A stretch of 64,000 nt of DNA, taken from contig CABUDI010000004.1 in assembly GCA_902490305.1 (NCBI GenBank), positions 1-64,000 on the forward strand, read 5' to 3'. Below the pieces are notes generated by a model. It worked only from the letters and a program-made list of their open reading frames with translations, had not been told where the DNA came from and ran no database searches. The translations under genes were made by a program, and so were the position numbers. This document shows positions 31,332-40,070 of this stretch, piece after piece (position 1 is the stretch's first letter; every line of letters starts with the position of its first letter). The stretch is from an uncultured Collinsella sp. (GTDB lineage Bacteria > Actinomycetota > Coriobacteriia > Coriobacteriales > Coriobacteriaceae).

Positions 31332-32642
31332 ATGAGCCAGTTTATCAACAACCCCGAGCACACCTTTGGTTTCGATACCCTGCAGCTGCACGTTGGCCAG
31401 GAGAGCGCCGATCCTGCATCCGACTCCCGTGCCGTGCCTATCTACCAGACCACGAGCTATGTGTTCCGCAACTCCCAGCACGCCGCCGACCGCTTTGGTC
31501 TTGCCGACGCCGGTAACATCTACGGCCGTCTGACCAACTCCACCCAGGGCGTCTTCGAGGACCGTATCGCCGCGCTCGAGGGTGGCGTGGCCGGTCTTGC
31601 CGTCGCCTCCGGTGCCGCTGCCATCACCTATACCCTGCAGGCACTTGCCCAGGCTGGTGACCACGTGGTCGCCCAGAAGACCATCTACGGCGGTTCCTAC
31701 AACCTGCTGGAGCACACGCTCTCCCAGTTTGGTGTCGAGACCACCTTCGTCGATGCCCATAACCTGGACGAGGTCGAGGGCGCCATCAAGGACAACACCA
31801 CGGTCATCTATCTCGAGACGCTCGGTAACCCCAACTCCGACATCCCCAACATCGACGCCATCTCCGAGATCGCCAAGAAGCATGGTCTGCCGGTTGTCGT
31901 CGACAACACCTTCGGCACCCCGTATCTGTTCCGTCCGCTGGAGCATGGTGCCAACATCGTCGTCCACTCCGCAACCAAGTTTATCGGCGGCCACGGCACC
32001 TCGCTGGGCGGTGTGATCGTCGACGGCGGTAACTTCGATTGGAAGGCGAGTGGCAAGTATGCGCAGATCGCCGAGCCCAATCCCTCCTATCATGGCGTCT
32101 CGTTTGCCGAGGCTGCCGGCCCTGCCGCCTTCGCGACCTATGTCCGCGCCATCCTGCTGCGTGACGAGGGCGCTTGCATTAGCCCGTTTAACGCCTGGAT
32201 CCTGCTCCAGGGCACCGAGACCCTGTCGCTGCGCGTCGACCGCCATGTCGAGAACACCAAGAAGGTCGTTGAGTTCCTGGCTTGTGACAGCCACGTCGCC
32301 AAGGTGAACCACCCGAGCCTGCCTGAGCACCCCGACCATGAGCTCTACAAGCAGTATTTCCCCAACGGTGGTGCCTCGATCTTTACCTTTGAGATTAAGG
32401 GCGGCCAGGAGGCTGCATGGAAGTTCATCGACCACTTGCAGGTGTTCTCGCTGCTCGCCAACGTGGCCGACGTCAAGTCGCTCGTCGTGCACCCGGCTAC
32501 GACTACGCACTCCCAGCTCTCTGCCGAGGAGCTCGCCGAGCAGAACATCACGCCCTCCACGATCCGTCTTTCCATCGGTACCGAGAACGCTGAGGACATC
32601 ATTTGGGACCTGAAGCAGGCCTTTGCCGCACTGGACGAGTAG
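31332..32642 (+). CDS. metY: O-acetylhomoserine sulfhydrylase
   Basis: This 436-residue PLP enzyme joins O-acetylhomoserine with sulfide (or methanethiol) to make homocysteine or methionine. The PLP lysine lies in SATKFIGGHGTSLGG, with the aspartate-containing VVDNTFGTP and the N-terminal YQTTSYVF. The length matches MetY (about 430) rather than the shorter MetB/MetC. AAGGAG precedes the ATG. It is followed by a strong terminator. Confidence 0.94.
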   Translation: MSQFINNPEHTFGFDTLQLHVGQESADPASDSRAVPIYQTTSYVFRNSQHAADRFGLADAGNIYGRLTNSTQGVFEDRIAALEGGVAGLAVASGAAAITYTLQALAQAGDHVVAQKTIYGGSYNLLEHTLSQFGVETTFVDAHNLDEVEGAIKDNTTVIYLETLGNPNSDIPNIDAISEIAKKHGLPVVVDNTFGTPYLFRPLEHGANIVVHSATKFIGGHGTSLGGVIVDGGNFDWKASGKYAQIAEPNPSYHGVSFAEAAGPAAFATYVRAILLRDEGACISPFNAWILLQGTETLSLRVDRHVENTKKVVEFLACDSHVAKVNHPSLPEHPDHELYKQYFPNGGASIFTFEIKGGQEAAWKFIDHLQVFSLLANVADVKSLVVHPATTTHSQLSAEELAEQNITPSTIRLSIGTENAEDIIWDLKQAFAALDE

Positions 32643-32954
32643 GGCGACTTGTGCAAGGACCCCTTGCGACTCGATAGGTATAACTGCATAAAATGCCTGC
32701 TCAAGGCGCCTGTGCGAACAATGGTTGCACAGGCGTCTTTTTTGCATAGAGAGGGCGCAAAAACAGGGTTTTTGACACGCTTTATGCATTCGAGTTGTGG
32801 AAAACTCCTGTTGAGAGGATGTGAGTTTTACGCAATTGACGTGCGCCTTTTGAGTAAAACCGCAGGTCGCGATTTGCTCGGGGTACTATGCAGCGCGATC
32901 GAATCACACGCAGCTCAAACGCAGCAAAAACGCACTACGGAGGTTTCCAGCTAC
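32643..32954. other. Gap between metY and secreted-protein gene
   Basis: About 310 bp hold the metY terminator and a small AAAACTC / GAGTTTT hairpin near 32812-32836. I see no gene. The promoter of the next gene must lie here, but no clear -35/-10 pair stands out. Confidence 0.5.
32707..32743 (+). terminator. metY terminator
   Basis: CGCCTGTGC pairs with GCACAGGCG, followed by TC and six T residues. Confidence 0.9.
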
Positions 32955-33728
32955 ATGAGGATCGATTCACGAAAACCGAAAGCCGCCGCCCTTTCCGCCG
33001 CTCTGACCGTGGCACTTTTGGCGGGCGCCGGTGCAACTGATGCCCACGCGGCAACACTATCCGACACGGTCGGATCCACGCCGTCCGAGGCGACGCTGGT
33101 GCAGCCCGTCGACTATCGCAGCGACGGCTTTGGCTCCATGCAGGAGTGGAACGCCTCGATGGAGGCCAAGCGCGATTCCCTTGAGATGCGTGCTCAGATC
33201 ATCATGAATATGTATGGCGACTATGCCACCGATGACGAGCGCGCTGTGCTGCAGGGTTGCATCGACGGTGCGGGTAGCCTGTTGACGATGGGGGAGGTCG
33301 ACGCCAAGTCGACCGAGCTCGATGAGCTGCGCGCTGCGCTTGAGGATGCCAAGCGCGAAGCGCTCGAGGCTGCCGCCGAGGCGGAGGCTGCCGAGGTCGC
33401 CCAGGCTTCGTACTACAACGCCGGTTACACTCCGTCCTACGCGTCTGCCGCGTCCTACGCGAACGGATCGGGCCTGACGCGCTCTGCGGGTGTCAATAAC
33501 TACAACGGGCGCCGCGAGACCTATTACAGCAGCAATGTGCTTTATCACTATCGCACGGGCGAATGGACTCAGGATTCTGAGGGCTTCTGGCGCGATTCCG
33601 ACGGCTATTACGTTGTTGCTGCGGGCGATATGGCCCAGGGCTCGACCTTTACGGGCTCCAAGGGTGATTGCAAGGTCTATGACTCCGGCTGCGCTGCCGG
33701 AACCACTGACTACTACACCGGTTGGTAA
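32955..33728 (+). CDS. Secreted protein of unknown function
   Basis: This 257-residue protein has a signal peptide (about 1-35: positive start, Ala/Leu-rich core, cleavage near AHA-AT). The mature part has a helical acidic stretch (about 55-145, ending in an Ala/Glu run that could be a coiled coil), a Tyr/Ser/Ala-rich linker, and a C-terminal domain of about 70 residues rich in Tyr, Gly and Asp with two Cys (DCKVYDSGC) that may form a disulfide. No catalytic motif is recognised. GGAGGT precedes the ATG at 10 nt. It may be a cell-surface or wall-associated factor. Confidence 0.75.
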   Translation: MRIDSRKPKAAALSAALTVALLAGAGATDAHAATLSDTVGSTPSEATLVQPVDYRSDGFGSMQEWNASMEAKRDSLEMRAQIIMNMYGDYATDDERAVLQGCIDGAGSLLTMGEVDAKSTELDELRAALEDAKREALEAAAEAEAAEVAQASYYNAGYTPSYASAASYANGSGLTRSAGVNNYNGRRETYYSSNVLYHYRTGEWTQDSEGFWRDSDGYYVVAAGDMAQGSTFTGSKGDCKVYDSGCAAGTTDYYTGW

Positions 33729-33752
33729 TTTTTCTGCATCACGGATATTTGG

Positions 33753-33804
33753 CGGACGGGCGTCTTTACCGAGCTTTAGGGCAACGTAAGGACGTCCGTT
33801 CTAT
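33753..33804. repeat. Imperfect inverted repeat after secreted-protein gene
   Basis: GGACGGGCGTCTTTAC pairs with GTAAGGACGTCCGTTC using several G-T pairs. It may terminate the upstream gene. The style matches other imperfect palindromes in this window. Confidence 0.5.
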
Positions 33805-33914
33805 GTATGCGTTTGAGTTAACAGAGCCCTTACCGTGGCGGTACGCTGGGCGTATGGATGCGGGGCACACTGGTTCTTGAGAAATAAGGTCTTTCTCTTG
33901 GAGGAAGTGGTCTT

Positions 33915-34121
33915 GTGAATGCTCGAGATATCGCCGTTGCCGCCGTCGCGTTGATGCTTGGCTGCCTTGGTCCCACGGCCGCGCTCGTCGCGGGCATGCA
34001 GGGGTCTTGTGAGGCTGCCTCTATCGTGGTTGGCGTGTTGATCGCGGCCGCGCTGCTGGGAAGTGCGGGCGTAGTCCTTTGTCGCGACGATGAGGACCAG
34101 GCGTCGGAGTCGCAGCTCTAA
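33915..34121 (+). CDS. Small membrane protein, hypothetical
   Basis: This 68-residue protein has two hydrophobic segments (about 5-25 and 35-57) and a short acidic C-terminal tail. It starts at GTG 33915 with GGAGGAAG about 7-8 nt upstream. No family is recognised. It stands alone before a bidirectional terminator. Confidence 0.6.
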   Translation: MNARDIAVAAVALMLGCLGPTAALVAGMQGSCEAASIVVGVLIAAALLGSAGVVLCRDDEDQASESQL

Positions 34122-34149
34122 CCGTTCTGAAGCTGATTTTTGGCCAAAG

Positions 34150-34197
34150 ATGAAAAAGGAAGCCGCCGCGAGGGGAGTGCTCCTTGCGGCGGCTTTG
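34150..34197. terminator. Bidirectional terminator
   Basis: AAGCCGCCGC pairs perfectly with GCGGCGGCTT. On the minus strand it is followed by a TCCTTTTTC run, giving a good terminator for the panE-like gene; on the plus strand it could end the small membrane gene. Confidence 0.8.
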
Positions 34198-34230
34198 CCA
34201 TTGGATCTGTTGGCTGCAGTATGCCGAGCA

Positions 34231-35145
34231 CTACCAGCTGCTTTCTATTTCGCGAATCCTCTGGTAGAGCCAATCGTTTTGCGGCGCTTGGATATCGTGT
34301 TTGGCGGCCAGGCGGCAAATGGTGCCCGCGAACTCCTCGACTTCGGTTTTTCGTTGTGCGATGCGGTCTTGAGCCATCGAGGGCATACCGACGGGGTCGA
34401 TTCCCTCGATGAGGTGCACCATTTGCGTCAGGTCTGCCTCGGTCAGCTCAACGCCCTCGGCGTTGGCAACCGCAAGCGTCTCGCGCATGGCGGAGACAAA
34501 ACAGCGGCGCTGCTCGGAGCCCGGCTCCGTGGCGCTTCCGTAGGTCCCGCCGTAGGCCATGCAGGTCTGGTTGATGCCGTCGTTGAGCATGAGTTTGGCC
34601 CACATGCGGTGGGCGATGTCGTCCTCGACGGTATGGGCGATGCCGCAGCGCGTGTAGAGCTCGTCGATAGCGGTAACGGTTGCGGGCTTGGTGCCCGCTG
34701 CCGCGCCAAAGCGAATCTCGCCCGCATTGGTAAAGGTGAGCTCTCCGTTGAGGAACACGGCGTCCATGCCTTGGCAGATACCCAGGACGGTGTGCTCCCA
34801 GCCAAAGCGCTCGGCAATCTTTTGCTCGCTCGTAATGCCGTTGCACAGCGAGGCGATGAGCGTGTTGGGTCCCACGACACGCTCCATAGTCTTGAGTGCT
34901 TGGTCGAGACCGGTGGTCTTGACCGTCAGGATGACCAGATCGGCGGGCGCTGCCTCGCTGGCGCGGACGGACGTGAGATCGCAGGGCTTGCCGTTGACGG
35001 TGAGCGCGTCGTTCGCATGGCGCTCAAAACGGGCATCATCCATGACGTATTCGACGGCGTCGTTGCCGAGCGCCCGGGCGATCATGCTGCCGTAGAGCAG
35101 GCCGACGCCGCCCTTGCCGATAAAGGCGACCTTGTTGATCTGCAT
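34231..35145 (-). CDS. Ketopantoate reductase family protein (PanE/ApbA)
   Basis: This 304-residue NADPH-dependent reductase has the N-terminal AFIGKGGVGLLYG nucleotide-binding loop, VKTTGLDQAL near residue 76, SLCNGITSE near 100, and the C-terminal KLMLNDGINQ region with the conserved Lys and Asn. It could make pantoate for coenzyme A, but many paralogues act on other 2-oxoacids, so I withhold a symbol. ATG 35145 is favoured (GGGGAG 9 nt upstream) over 35154. Confidence 0.85.
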   Translation of the reverse strand: MQINKVAFIGKGGVGLLYGSMIARALGNDAVEYVMDDARFERHANDALTVNGKPCDLTSVRASEAAPADLVILTVKTTGLDQALKTMERVVGPNTLIASLCNGITSEQKIAERFGWEHTVLGICQGMDAVFLNGELTFTNAGEIRFGAAAGTKPATVTAIDELYTRCGIAHTVEDDIAHRMWAKLMLNDGINQTCMAYGGTYGSATEPGSEQRRCFVSAMRETLAVANAEGVELTEADLTQMVHLIEGIDPVGMPSMAQDRIAQRKTEVEEFAGTICRLAAKHDIQAPQNDWLYQRIREIESSW

Positions 35146-35266
35146 GTGAATCATCTCCCCATGTAAAAGGCGCCCGCGTAAGGGGCGCCTGATGGATTGT
35201 ATGCTGCCAGGGTGATTGGTGGGTGCGCGGGGCGGCTGTTATAAAAAAGAAACGTTTGCCTGGACG

Positions 35267-35461
35267 CTACGCTGCGGGGCAGACCGCAAAGACGCGGGCG
35301 GGGTATCCGACGCCATCGCGGACCTTGGGGAAGGTGCAGAAGATGACGGCACCCGTGGCGGGAAGCTTGTCCAGATGGTCCATGACCTCGATCTGATAGC
35401 GGTCGACCGAGAGGATGTATTGCTCGCCGGGGTAGGGGTAGGCGTCCTCACGCGTGGTCAC
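35267..35461 (-). pseudogene. Fragment resembling the C-terminus of a cyclase-family protein
   Basis: This 64-residue frame has a good start (GTG with AAAGGAGAC 6 nt upstream). Its second half, DHLDKLPATGAVIF followed by VGYPARVFAV, matches the closing strand pattern of putative cyclase/kynurenine formamidase proteins, which are normally over 200 residues. The metal-binding N-terminal part is absent and is not found upstream. It may be a gene remnant or a small derived protein. Confidence 0.5.
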
Positions 35462-35623
35462 GCTCGTCTCCTTTCATCGGGCTTTTTGCTGATGTTGAAG
35501 CGGTGCCGTGACGGCTCGATTTCTGCTGCGTTACGATACGTTCTCAATTGCGATTCCGATGTGTTTCGATGACGTGACGGGTTTGTTTCGCCTTGTCAGG
35601 GCTTCGATGGGAGGGGAGGGGCC

Positions 35624-36814
35624 GTGCAATATCGCGTTGACCCCAAAAGCGGCAACCGTATCTCGGCGTTGGGGCTGGGCTGCATGAGGTTTCCCGGTGC
35701 GCCGGGACGCCCGGATGCGAAGGCAGCCGACGCCATCATTTCCCGTGCGGTGGAGCAGGGGATTAATTATCTGGACACCGCGTATCTCTATCCCGGTAAC
35801 GAGGCGTGCGTGGGCGCCTCGCTTGAGCGCTTGGGGCTGCGTGACCGGGTGTTGCTGGCGACCAAGTTGCCGCATGCTTCGTGCAAGTGCGCGGAGGATT
35901 TCGACCGGTTCTTCGATGAGCAACTGCGGCGCCTGCGGACTGACCATATCGACTATTACCTTATGCACAACATCACCTCGCCCGCGCAGTGGGAGCGCGT
36001 GGTAGCGTTGGGTATCGAGGACTGGATTGCGCACCAAAAGGCTGCGGGGCGTATTCGCCAGATAGGTTTTTCGTACCACGGCAGTGCGGCGGACTTCCTC
36101 ACGATGCTTGACGCATATGACTGGGACTTTTGCCAGATCCAGTACAATTACGCTGGAGAGCGATATCAGGCGGGAACAGCGGGGCTCATGGCCGCCGCCG
36201 AGCGAGGCCTCGCGGTGTTTGTGATGGAGCCGCTGCTGGGCGGGCGTTTAGCGGGCAAGCTGCCGCCACGGGCCCGCGCTGTGCTCGATAGTGCCCGTGA
36301 CCCGCATTTGCGCACTCCTGCCGCCTGGGGTCTTTCGTGGGTCTGGAATCATCCTCAGGTGACGATGCTGCTTTCGGGTATGACCGATACCGCGCAGGTG
36401 GATGAGAACGCGGTGTTGGCCGATCAGGCCCTGCCGGATTCGATGACAGCTACTCAGCTCGATGCCATCGCGCACGTGCTGACGGAGTTTGAAAAATCGA
36501 ACCGTGTGCCCTGCACGGGATGCGGCTACTGCATGCCATGTCCCAAGGGCATCAATATTCCCGGCTGCTTTGCCGCCTACAACGCAAGCTATGCGCACAG
36601 CTGGTTTACGGGTCTATCGCAGTACTTTACGGCGAGCGCGGTGCGCACAAGCGAGGCCAAGCTGGTGAGCAATTGCGTCAAGTGCGGCAAATGCGCGCGC
36701 CACTGCCCACAGCATATCGATATCCCCGAGCGTCTCGATGACGTGCGCCGACGTTTCCAGCCTGGCCCCGTGACGGCAGTGCTTAAGGCCTTCGGCAAAA
36801 CGCGCTCCTCGTGA
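35624..36814 (+). CDS. Aldo/keto reductase with C-terminal 4Fe-4S domain
   Basis: This 396-residue protein has an aldo/keto reductase barrel (about 1-290: LGLGCMRFPG, NYLDTAYLYPGNE with catalytic Asp/Tyr, and the ATKLP Lys) followed by a ferredoxin-like tail with CTGCGYCMPCPKG near 302 and CVKCGKCARHCPQ near 350, eight cysteines for two clusters. Such fusions are common in anaerobes and probably use ferredoxin or flavin-linked electrons. GTG 35624 follows GAGGGGAGGGG. Substrate unknown. Confidence 0.92.
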   Translation: MQYRVDPKSGNRISALGLGCMRFPGAPGRPDAKAADAIISRAVEQGINYLDTAYLYPGNEACVGASLERLGLRDRVLLATKLPHASCKCAEDFDRFFDEQLRRLRTDHIDYYLMHNITSPAQWERVVALGIEDWIAHQKAAGRIRQIGFSYHGSAADFLTMLDAYDWDFCQIQYNYAGERYQAGTAGLMAAAERGLAVFVMEPLLGGRLAGKLPPRARAVLDSARDPHLRTPAAWGLSWVWNHPQVTMLLSGMTDTAQVDENAVLADQALPDSMTATQLDAIAHVLTEFEKSNRVPCTGCGYCMPCPKGINIPGCFAAYNASYAHSWFTGLSQYFTASAVRTSEAKLVSNCVKCGKCARHCPQHIDIPERLDDVRRRFQPGPVTAVLKAFGKTRSS

Positions 36815-36826
36815 CCCTTTTATAAC

Positions 36827-36889
36827 TTGCGGTGGAATAGTTCCTGTTTGCGGCAGAATAGGGCTTAAACAGGGACTATTCCACCGCAA
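36827..36889. repeat. 63-bp inverted repeat, copy A
   Basis: Arms of 23 nt (TTGCGGTGGAATAGT... and its complement, one G-T) enclose a loop with GAATAGGGC. It separates the aldo/keto reductase from the next oxidoreductase. A second copy lies at 37994-38057. Both are preceded by CTTTTATAAC. Confidence 0.85.
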
Positions 36890-36904
36890 CTGAAGGGGGC
36901 TGTC

Positions 36905-37924
36905 GTGGGCCATCGGGATTCATGTAATGATTCGCGTGGGGTTCGTTGGGGCATTTTGGGCGCTGGGCACATTTCTCATCGATTTGCATCGTCGCTCAAG
37001 AAGGTCGACGGGGCACGGCTGGTGGCTGCGGCCGGTCGCACTCCTGCACATGTCGAGGAATTTTGCCGAGTGTTTTCGATCGATGCTGCGCATGGCCATG
37101 CCTCGGCCGACGATAGCGGCGATGCGGCTTATGACGCGCTGATTGCCGACCCCGATGTCGACGCAATCTACTTGGCTCTTCCGCATGGCATGCATACGCG
37201 TTGGGCCTGTCGCGCGCTGTGCGCCGGAAAGGCCGTGCTGTGCGAAAAGCCGGCCGTTTTGAGTGAGGAAGAGGCTCTCTCGATCGCCTCCACCTCTCGC
37301 GAGCGCGGCGTGCTGTTTATGGAGGCGATGAAGAATCGGTTTTGCCCGATGCGCACTCGCGTGAAAGACTTGCTTGCGTCGGGTGAGCTTGGCCGTATCG
37401 TCTCGATTGAAAGCGTGCAAAAGCTCGATTACGGCGAGTCTCCTTCGGGCTATCTGCTTGATCCGCTGCAGGGCGGCTGTCTATATGACATGGGCTGCTA
37501 TGCAGTCGGTTGGTTTGAGGATTTGCTCGCGGGCGCTTGCGAGGTTTCGTCCCGTGAAGTTCGCTGGCGTGACGTATCAGGCGGCCGTGTCGATTGGGCC
37601 GACGAGATCCATATGAGCGTCGGCGGTATACCCATTCATATGGTGTGCGACGGCAAAGCAGCATATGAAAGCCGCTTAACAATTGCCTGTGAGCGGGGCT
37701 CGTTGGAAATCGAGCGTCTTCATCGCCCCGAGCTCGCCCATGTGAAGTACTCCGACGGTCGAGCACTCGAAATCGATGCACCGTTTGAGGTCGATGATTT
37801 TTACGGTGAGGCATCGCATGCGACACAGCTCATTCAGGCGGGGAAACTCGAAAGCCCCATCATGTCCCTAGCCGCTACACAGCGCTGTGCGCACATCATC
37901 GATGCGATTCGCTTGAAACTTTAG
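36905..37924 (+). CDS. Gfo/Idh/MocA-family oxidoreductase
   Basis: This 339-residue dehydrogenase has the Rossmann loop WGILGAGHISHRFA near residue 15, the CEKPAVLSEEEA motif near 108 and the MEAMKNRFCP segment near 139, like dihydrodiol or sugar dehydrogenases. It is distinct from the paralogue at 28392. GTG 36905 has AGGGGG 5-6 nt before it. It is bounded on both sides by the 63-bp palindromes. Substrate unknown. Confidence 0.88.
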   Translation: MGHRDSCNDSRGVRWGILGAGHISHRFASSLKKVDGARLVAAAGRTPAHVEEFCRVFSIDAAHGHASADDSGDAAYDALIADPDVDAIYLALPHGMHTRWACRALCAGKAVLCEKPAVLSEEEALSIASTSRERGVLFMEAMKNRFCPMRTRVKDLLASGELGRIVSIESVQKLDYGESPSGYLLDPLQGGCLYDMGCYAVGWFEDLLAGACEVSSREVRWRDVSGGRVDWADEIHMSVGGIPIHMVCDGKAAYESRLTIACERGSLEIERLHRPELAHVKYSDGRALEIDAPFEVDDFYGEASHATQLIQAGKLESPIMSLAATQRCAHIIDAIRLKL

Positions 37925-37993
37925 GGCGTGGGGGCATGGCGCCAACGCCTGGAATGCCTTGGAGGCCTTTGCCCCTGATGCCTCTTTTATAAC

Positions 37994-38057
37994 TTGCGGT
38001 GGAATATGGTCTGTTTGCGCCAAAATAGGGCACCAATAGACCGTATTTCACCGCAAC
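37994..38057. repeat. 63-bp inverted repeat, copy B
   Basis: Related to 36827-36889: TTGCGGTGGAATA at the left, AATAGGGC in the loop and TTTCACCGCAACTGA at the right. Arms pair with several G-T pairs, suggesting RNA-level conservation. It is 20 nt before the nfo start. Confidence 0.8.
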
Positions 38058-38077
38058 TGATGAAGAGGGAGTTGGAG

Positions 38078-38944
38078 ATGCTGACGATCGGGTGTCATCT
38101 TTCGACGACGAAGGGCTATCGGGCGATGGGGAAGACGGCGCTGTCTATTGGCGCCAATACCTTTGCATTCTTTACGCGCAACCCGCGCGGCGGCAAGGCG
38201 AAAGACCTTGACATGGATGACGTGGCGGCCCTGCGCGAGCTTATGGCGCAAAACGACTTTGGACCGCTGGTGGCGCATGCCCCGTATACCTACAACCCCT
38301 GCTCAGCCAAAGAGCGGGCGCGCGAGTTTGCCCTGGAGGCCATGGCAGAGGACCTGCGGCGCATGGAGGCGCTGCCCGGCAACTACTACAACTTCCATCC
38401 CGGTGCGCATGTGGGGCAGGGCTCCGACGCCGGTATTCAGATGATTGTCGACACCCTGTGCCAGGTGATGTTTGAGGGCCAGCAGACGACGGTGCTGCTC
38501 GAGACCATGGCCGGCAAGGGTACCGAGGTGGGCCGCAGCTTTGAGGAACTGGCGTGCATTATCGAGGGCGTTGCCGCCAAGTGCCCAGAGCTGTCCGATA
38601 AGCTGGGCGTTTGTTTGGATACCTGTCATGTGAGCGATGCTGGCTACGACATCATCCATGATCTGGACGGCGTACTCGACGAGTTCGACCGCGTGGTGGG
38701 TATCGATCGTTTGCACGCCGTACACATCAACGATTCGAAGAACCCTTGTGGCGCCCATAAAGATCGTCACGAGTGCATCGGCAAGGGATACCTTGGCAGC
38801 GAGGAATTTGGTGGCGGTATGCAGGTTATGCAGAATATTGTATCGAATGGCCACTTGCGTTCGCTGCCGTTTATTTTGGAGACTCCGAACGAACTTGCAG
38901 GTTATGCAGCTGAAATTAGACTATTAAGGTCATTGCAGCAGTAA
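38078..38944 (+). CDS. nfo: Endonuclease IV (AP endonuclease)
   Basis: This 288-residue enzyme cuts DNA at abasic sites. Metal-binding residues are visible in [10 protein letters not shown] (His), LLETMAGKG (Glu), [12 protein letters not shown] (Asp, His) and [22 protein letters not shown] (His, Asp). The start at ATG 38078 has GAGGGAG upstream; earlier in-frame ATGs run into the palindrome. It acts in base excision repair. Confidence 0.93.
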   Translation: MLTIGCHLSTTKGYRAMGKTALSIGANTFAFFTRNPRGGKAKDLDMDDVAALRELMAQNDFGPLVAHAPYTYNPCSAKERAREFALEAMAEDLRRMEALPGNYYNFHPGAHVGQGSDAGIQMIVDTLCQVMFEGQQTTVLLETMAGKGTEVGRSFEELACIIEGVAAKCPELSDKLGVCLDTCHVSDAGYDIIHDLDGVLDEFDRVVGIDRLHAVHINDSKNPCGAHKDRHECIGKGYLGSEEFGGGMQVMQNIVSNGHLRSLPFILETPNELAGYAAEIRLLRSLQQ

Positions 38945-39005
38945 TGACTGTCACAAAGTAGAGTATTCCATTCACGTTATGGGTTTGTTTCAATCAGTTT
39001 TCTCA

Positions 39006-39034
39006 TTGCAGATTCGTAATTCCGGGTGCATAAT
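39006..39034 (+). promoter_or_regulatory. Promoter of amino-acid ABC operon
   Basis: -35 TTGCAG (39006-39011), 17-nt spacer, -10 CATAAT (39029-39034). Confidence 0.6.
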
Positions 39035-39091
39035 AGCCAACAGTTTTTGCAGACCTCTGAATCAAACGAGGTCACCGGAAGGAGACTCATT

Positions 39092-39952
39092 ATGAAGCTG
39101 AAGAAGCTTGGCGCATTTGCCGCCACGGGTGCTATGGCGCTCGCCCTTGCTCTGACGGGCTGCGGTTCGTCCAACGCCACCTCTGGTTCTGATGCCGGTT
39201 CCAGCAGCTCTGACGACGCTAAGGTCGAGAAGGTCGACGGCTCCAAGGAGTACGCGCTCGTCAAGGACGGTACGCTGACCGTCGGCACCTCTGCCGAGTA
39301 CGCTCCGTTTGAGTACAAAGATGACAACGGCGATTATCAGGGCTTTGACCTTGAGCTCATCAAGGCTATCGGCGACAAGCTGGGCCTGGATGTCGAGTAT
39401 GTCAACAATGACTTTGACACGCTGGTTCCGGGCGTCGCTTCGGGCGCCAAGTATGACGTTTCCATCGCGGCTATCACCGACACGCCCGAGCGTGAGAAGG
39501 AAGTCACTTTCTCTGATTCCTACTACATGGACGATCAGGCTATCGTGACCAAGGTCGATAACACCGACATCACGGCCGACAACTACAGCGAGAAGCTCAA
39601 CAACGCCGACGCTACCATCATCGTCCAGTCTGGCTCGACCGCCGAGGCCTTTGCCCAGGAGAACTTCCCCAAGGCCAAGATCGTCCCCTACAAGGACGCC
39701 ACCGAGTGCTTCAGCGCCCTGCAGTCCGATAAGGGCGACGCCGTAGTCACCAACCGCTCCGTTGCCAGCCAGCTGACCGCCGAGCAGTTCAACACCTGCC
39801 AGACCATCAAGCAGATCAGCACCGGCGAGGAGTACGCCATCGCCATCAACCAGGGCAACACCAAGCTCAAGGACGACATCAACCAGGCTATCAAGGACCT
39901 GACCGACGACGGTACCGTCGACGCCCTCATGGCTAAGTACAATATCAAGTAA
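39092..39952 (+). CDS. Amino-acid ABC transporter substrate-binding lipoprotein
   Basis: This 286-residue family-3 solute-binding protein has a signal peptide ending in lipobox LTGC (Cys about 22), a Ser/Asp linker, then GTSAEYAPFEYKDDNG and GFDLELIKAIGDKLG, the typical start of polar-amino-acid binders. It should bind an amino acid outside the cell. GGAAGGAG precedes ATG 39092. A partial terminator separates it from the permease, favouring excess binding protein. Confidence 0.93.
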   Translation: MKLKKLGAFAATGAMALALALTGCGSSNATSGSDAGSSSSDDAKVEKVDGSKEYALVKDGTLTVGTSAEYAPFEYKDDNGDYQGFDLELIKAIGDKLGLDVEYVNNDFDTLVPGVASGAKYDVSIAAITDTPEREKEVTFSDSYYMDDQAIVTKVDNTDITADNYSEKLNNADATIIVQSGSTAEAFAQENFPKAKIVPYKDATECFSALQSDKGDAVVTNRSVASQLTAEQFNTCQTIKQISTGEEYAIAINQGNTKLKDDINQAIKDLTDDGTVDALMAKYNIK

Positions 39953-39974
39953 AATAACTACTTGATTGCGCGCG

Positions 39975-40007
39975 GGCCCTTTCCGTTTTGGCGGAAAGGG
40001 CCTTTGC
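39975..40007 (+). terminator. Intercistronic hairpin after binding protein
   Basis: GGCCCTTTCCG pairs perfectly over 11 bp with CGGAAAGGGCC, followed by only three T residues. It is probably leaky, allowing some transcription into the permease and ATPase genes. Confidence 0.65.
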
Positions 40008-40070
40008 GCTTCTCTTGACGGAGAGCGTTTCCGTCTCGTTTTGCCGGCAACTTCTACGATAGGAGCCACC

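Noticed and set aside
31149..32789. A 546-codon minus-strand frame opposite metY
   Set aside because: Antisense artefact that also crosses the metY terminator and promoter.
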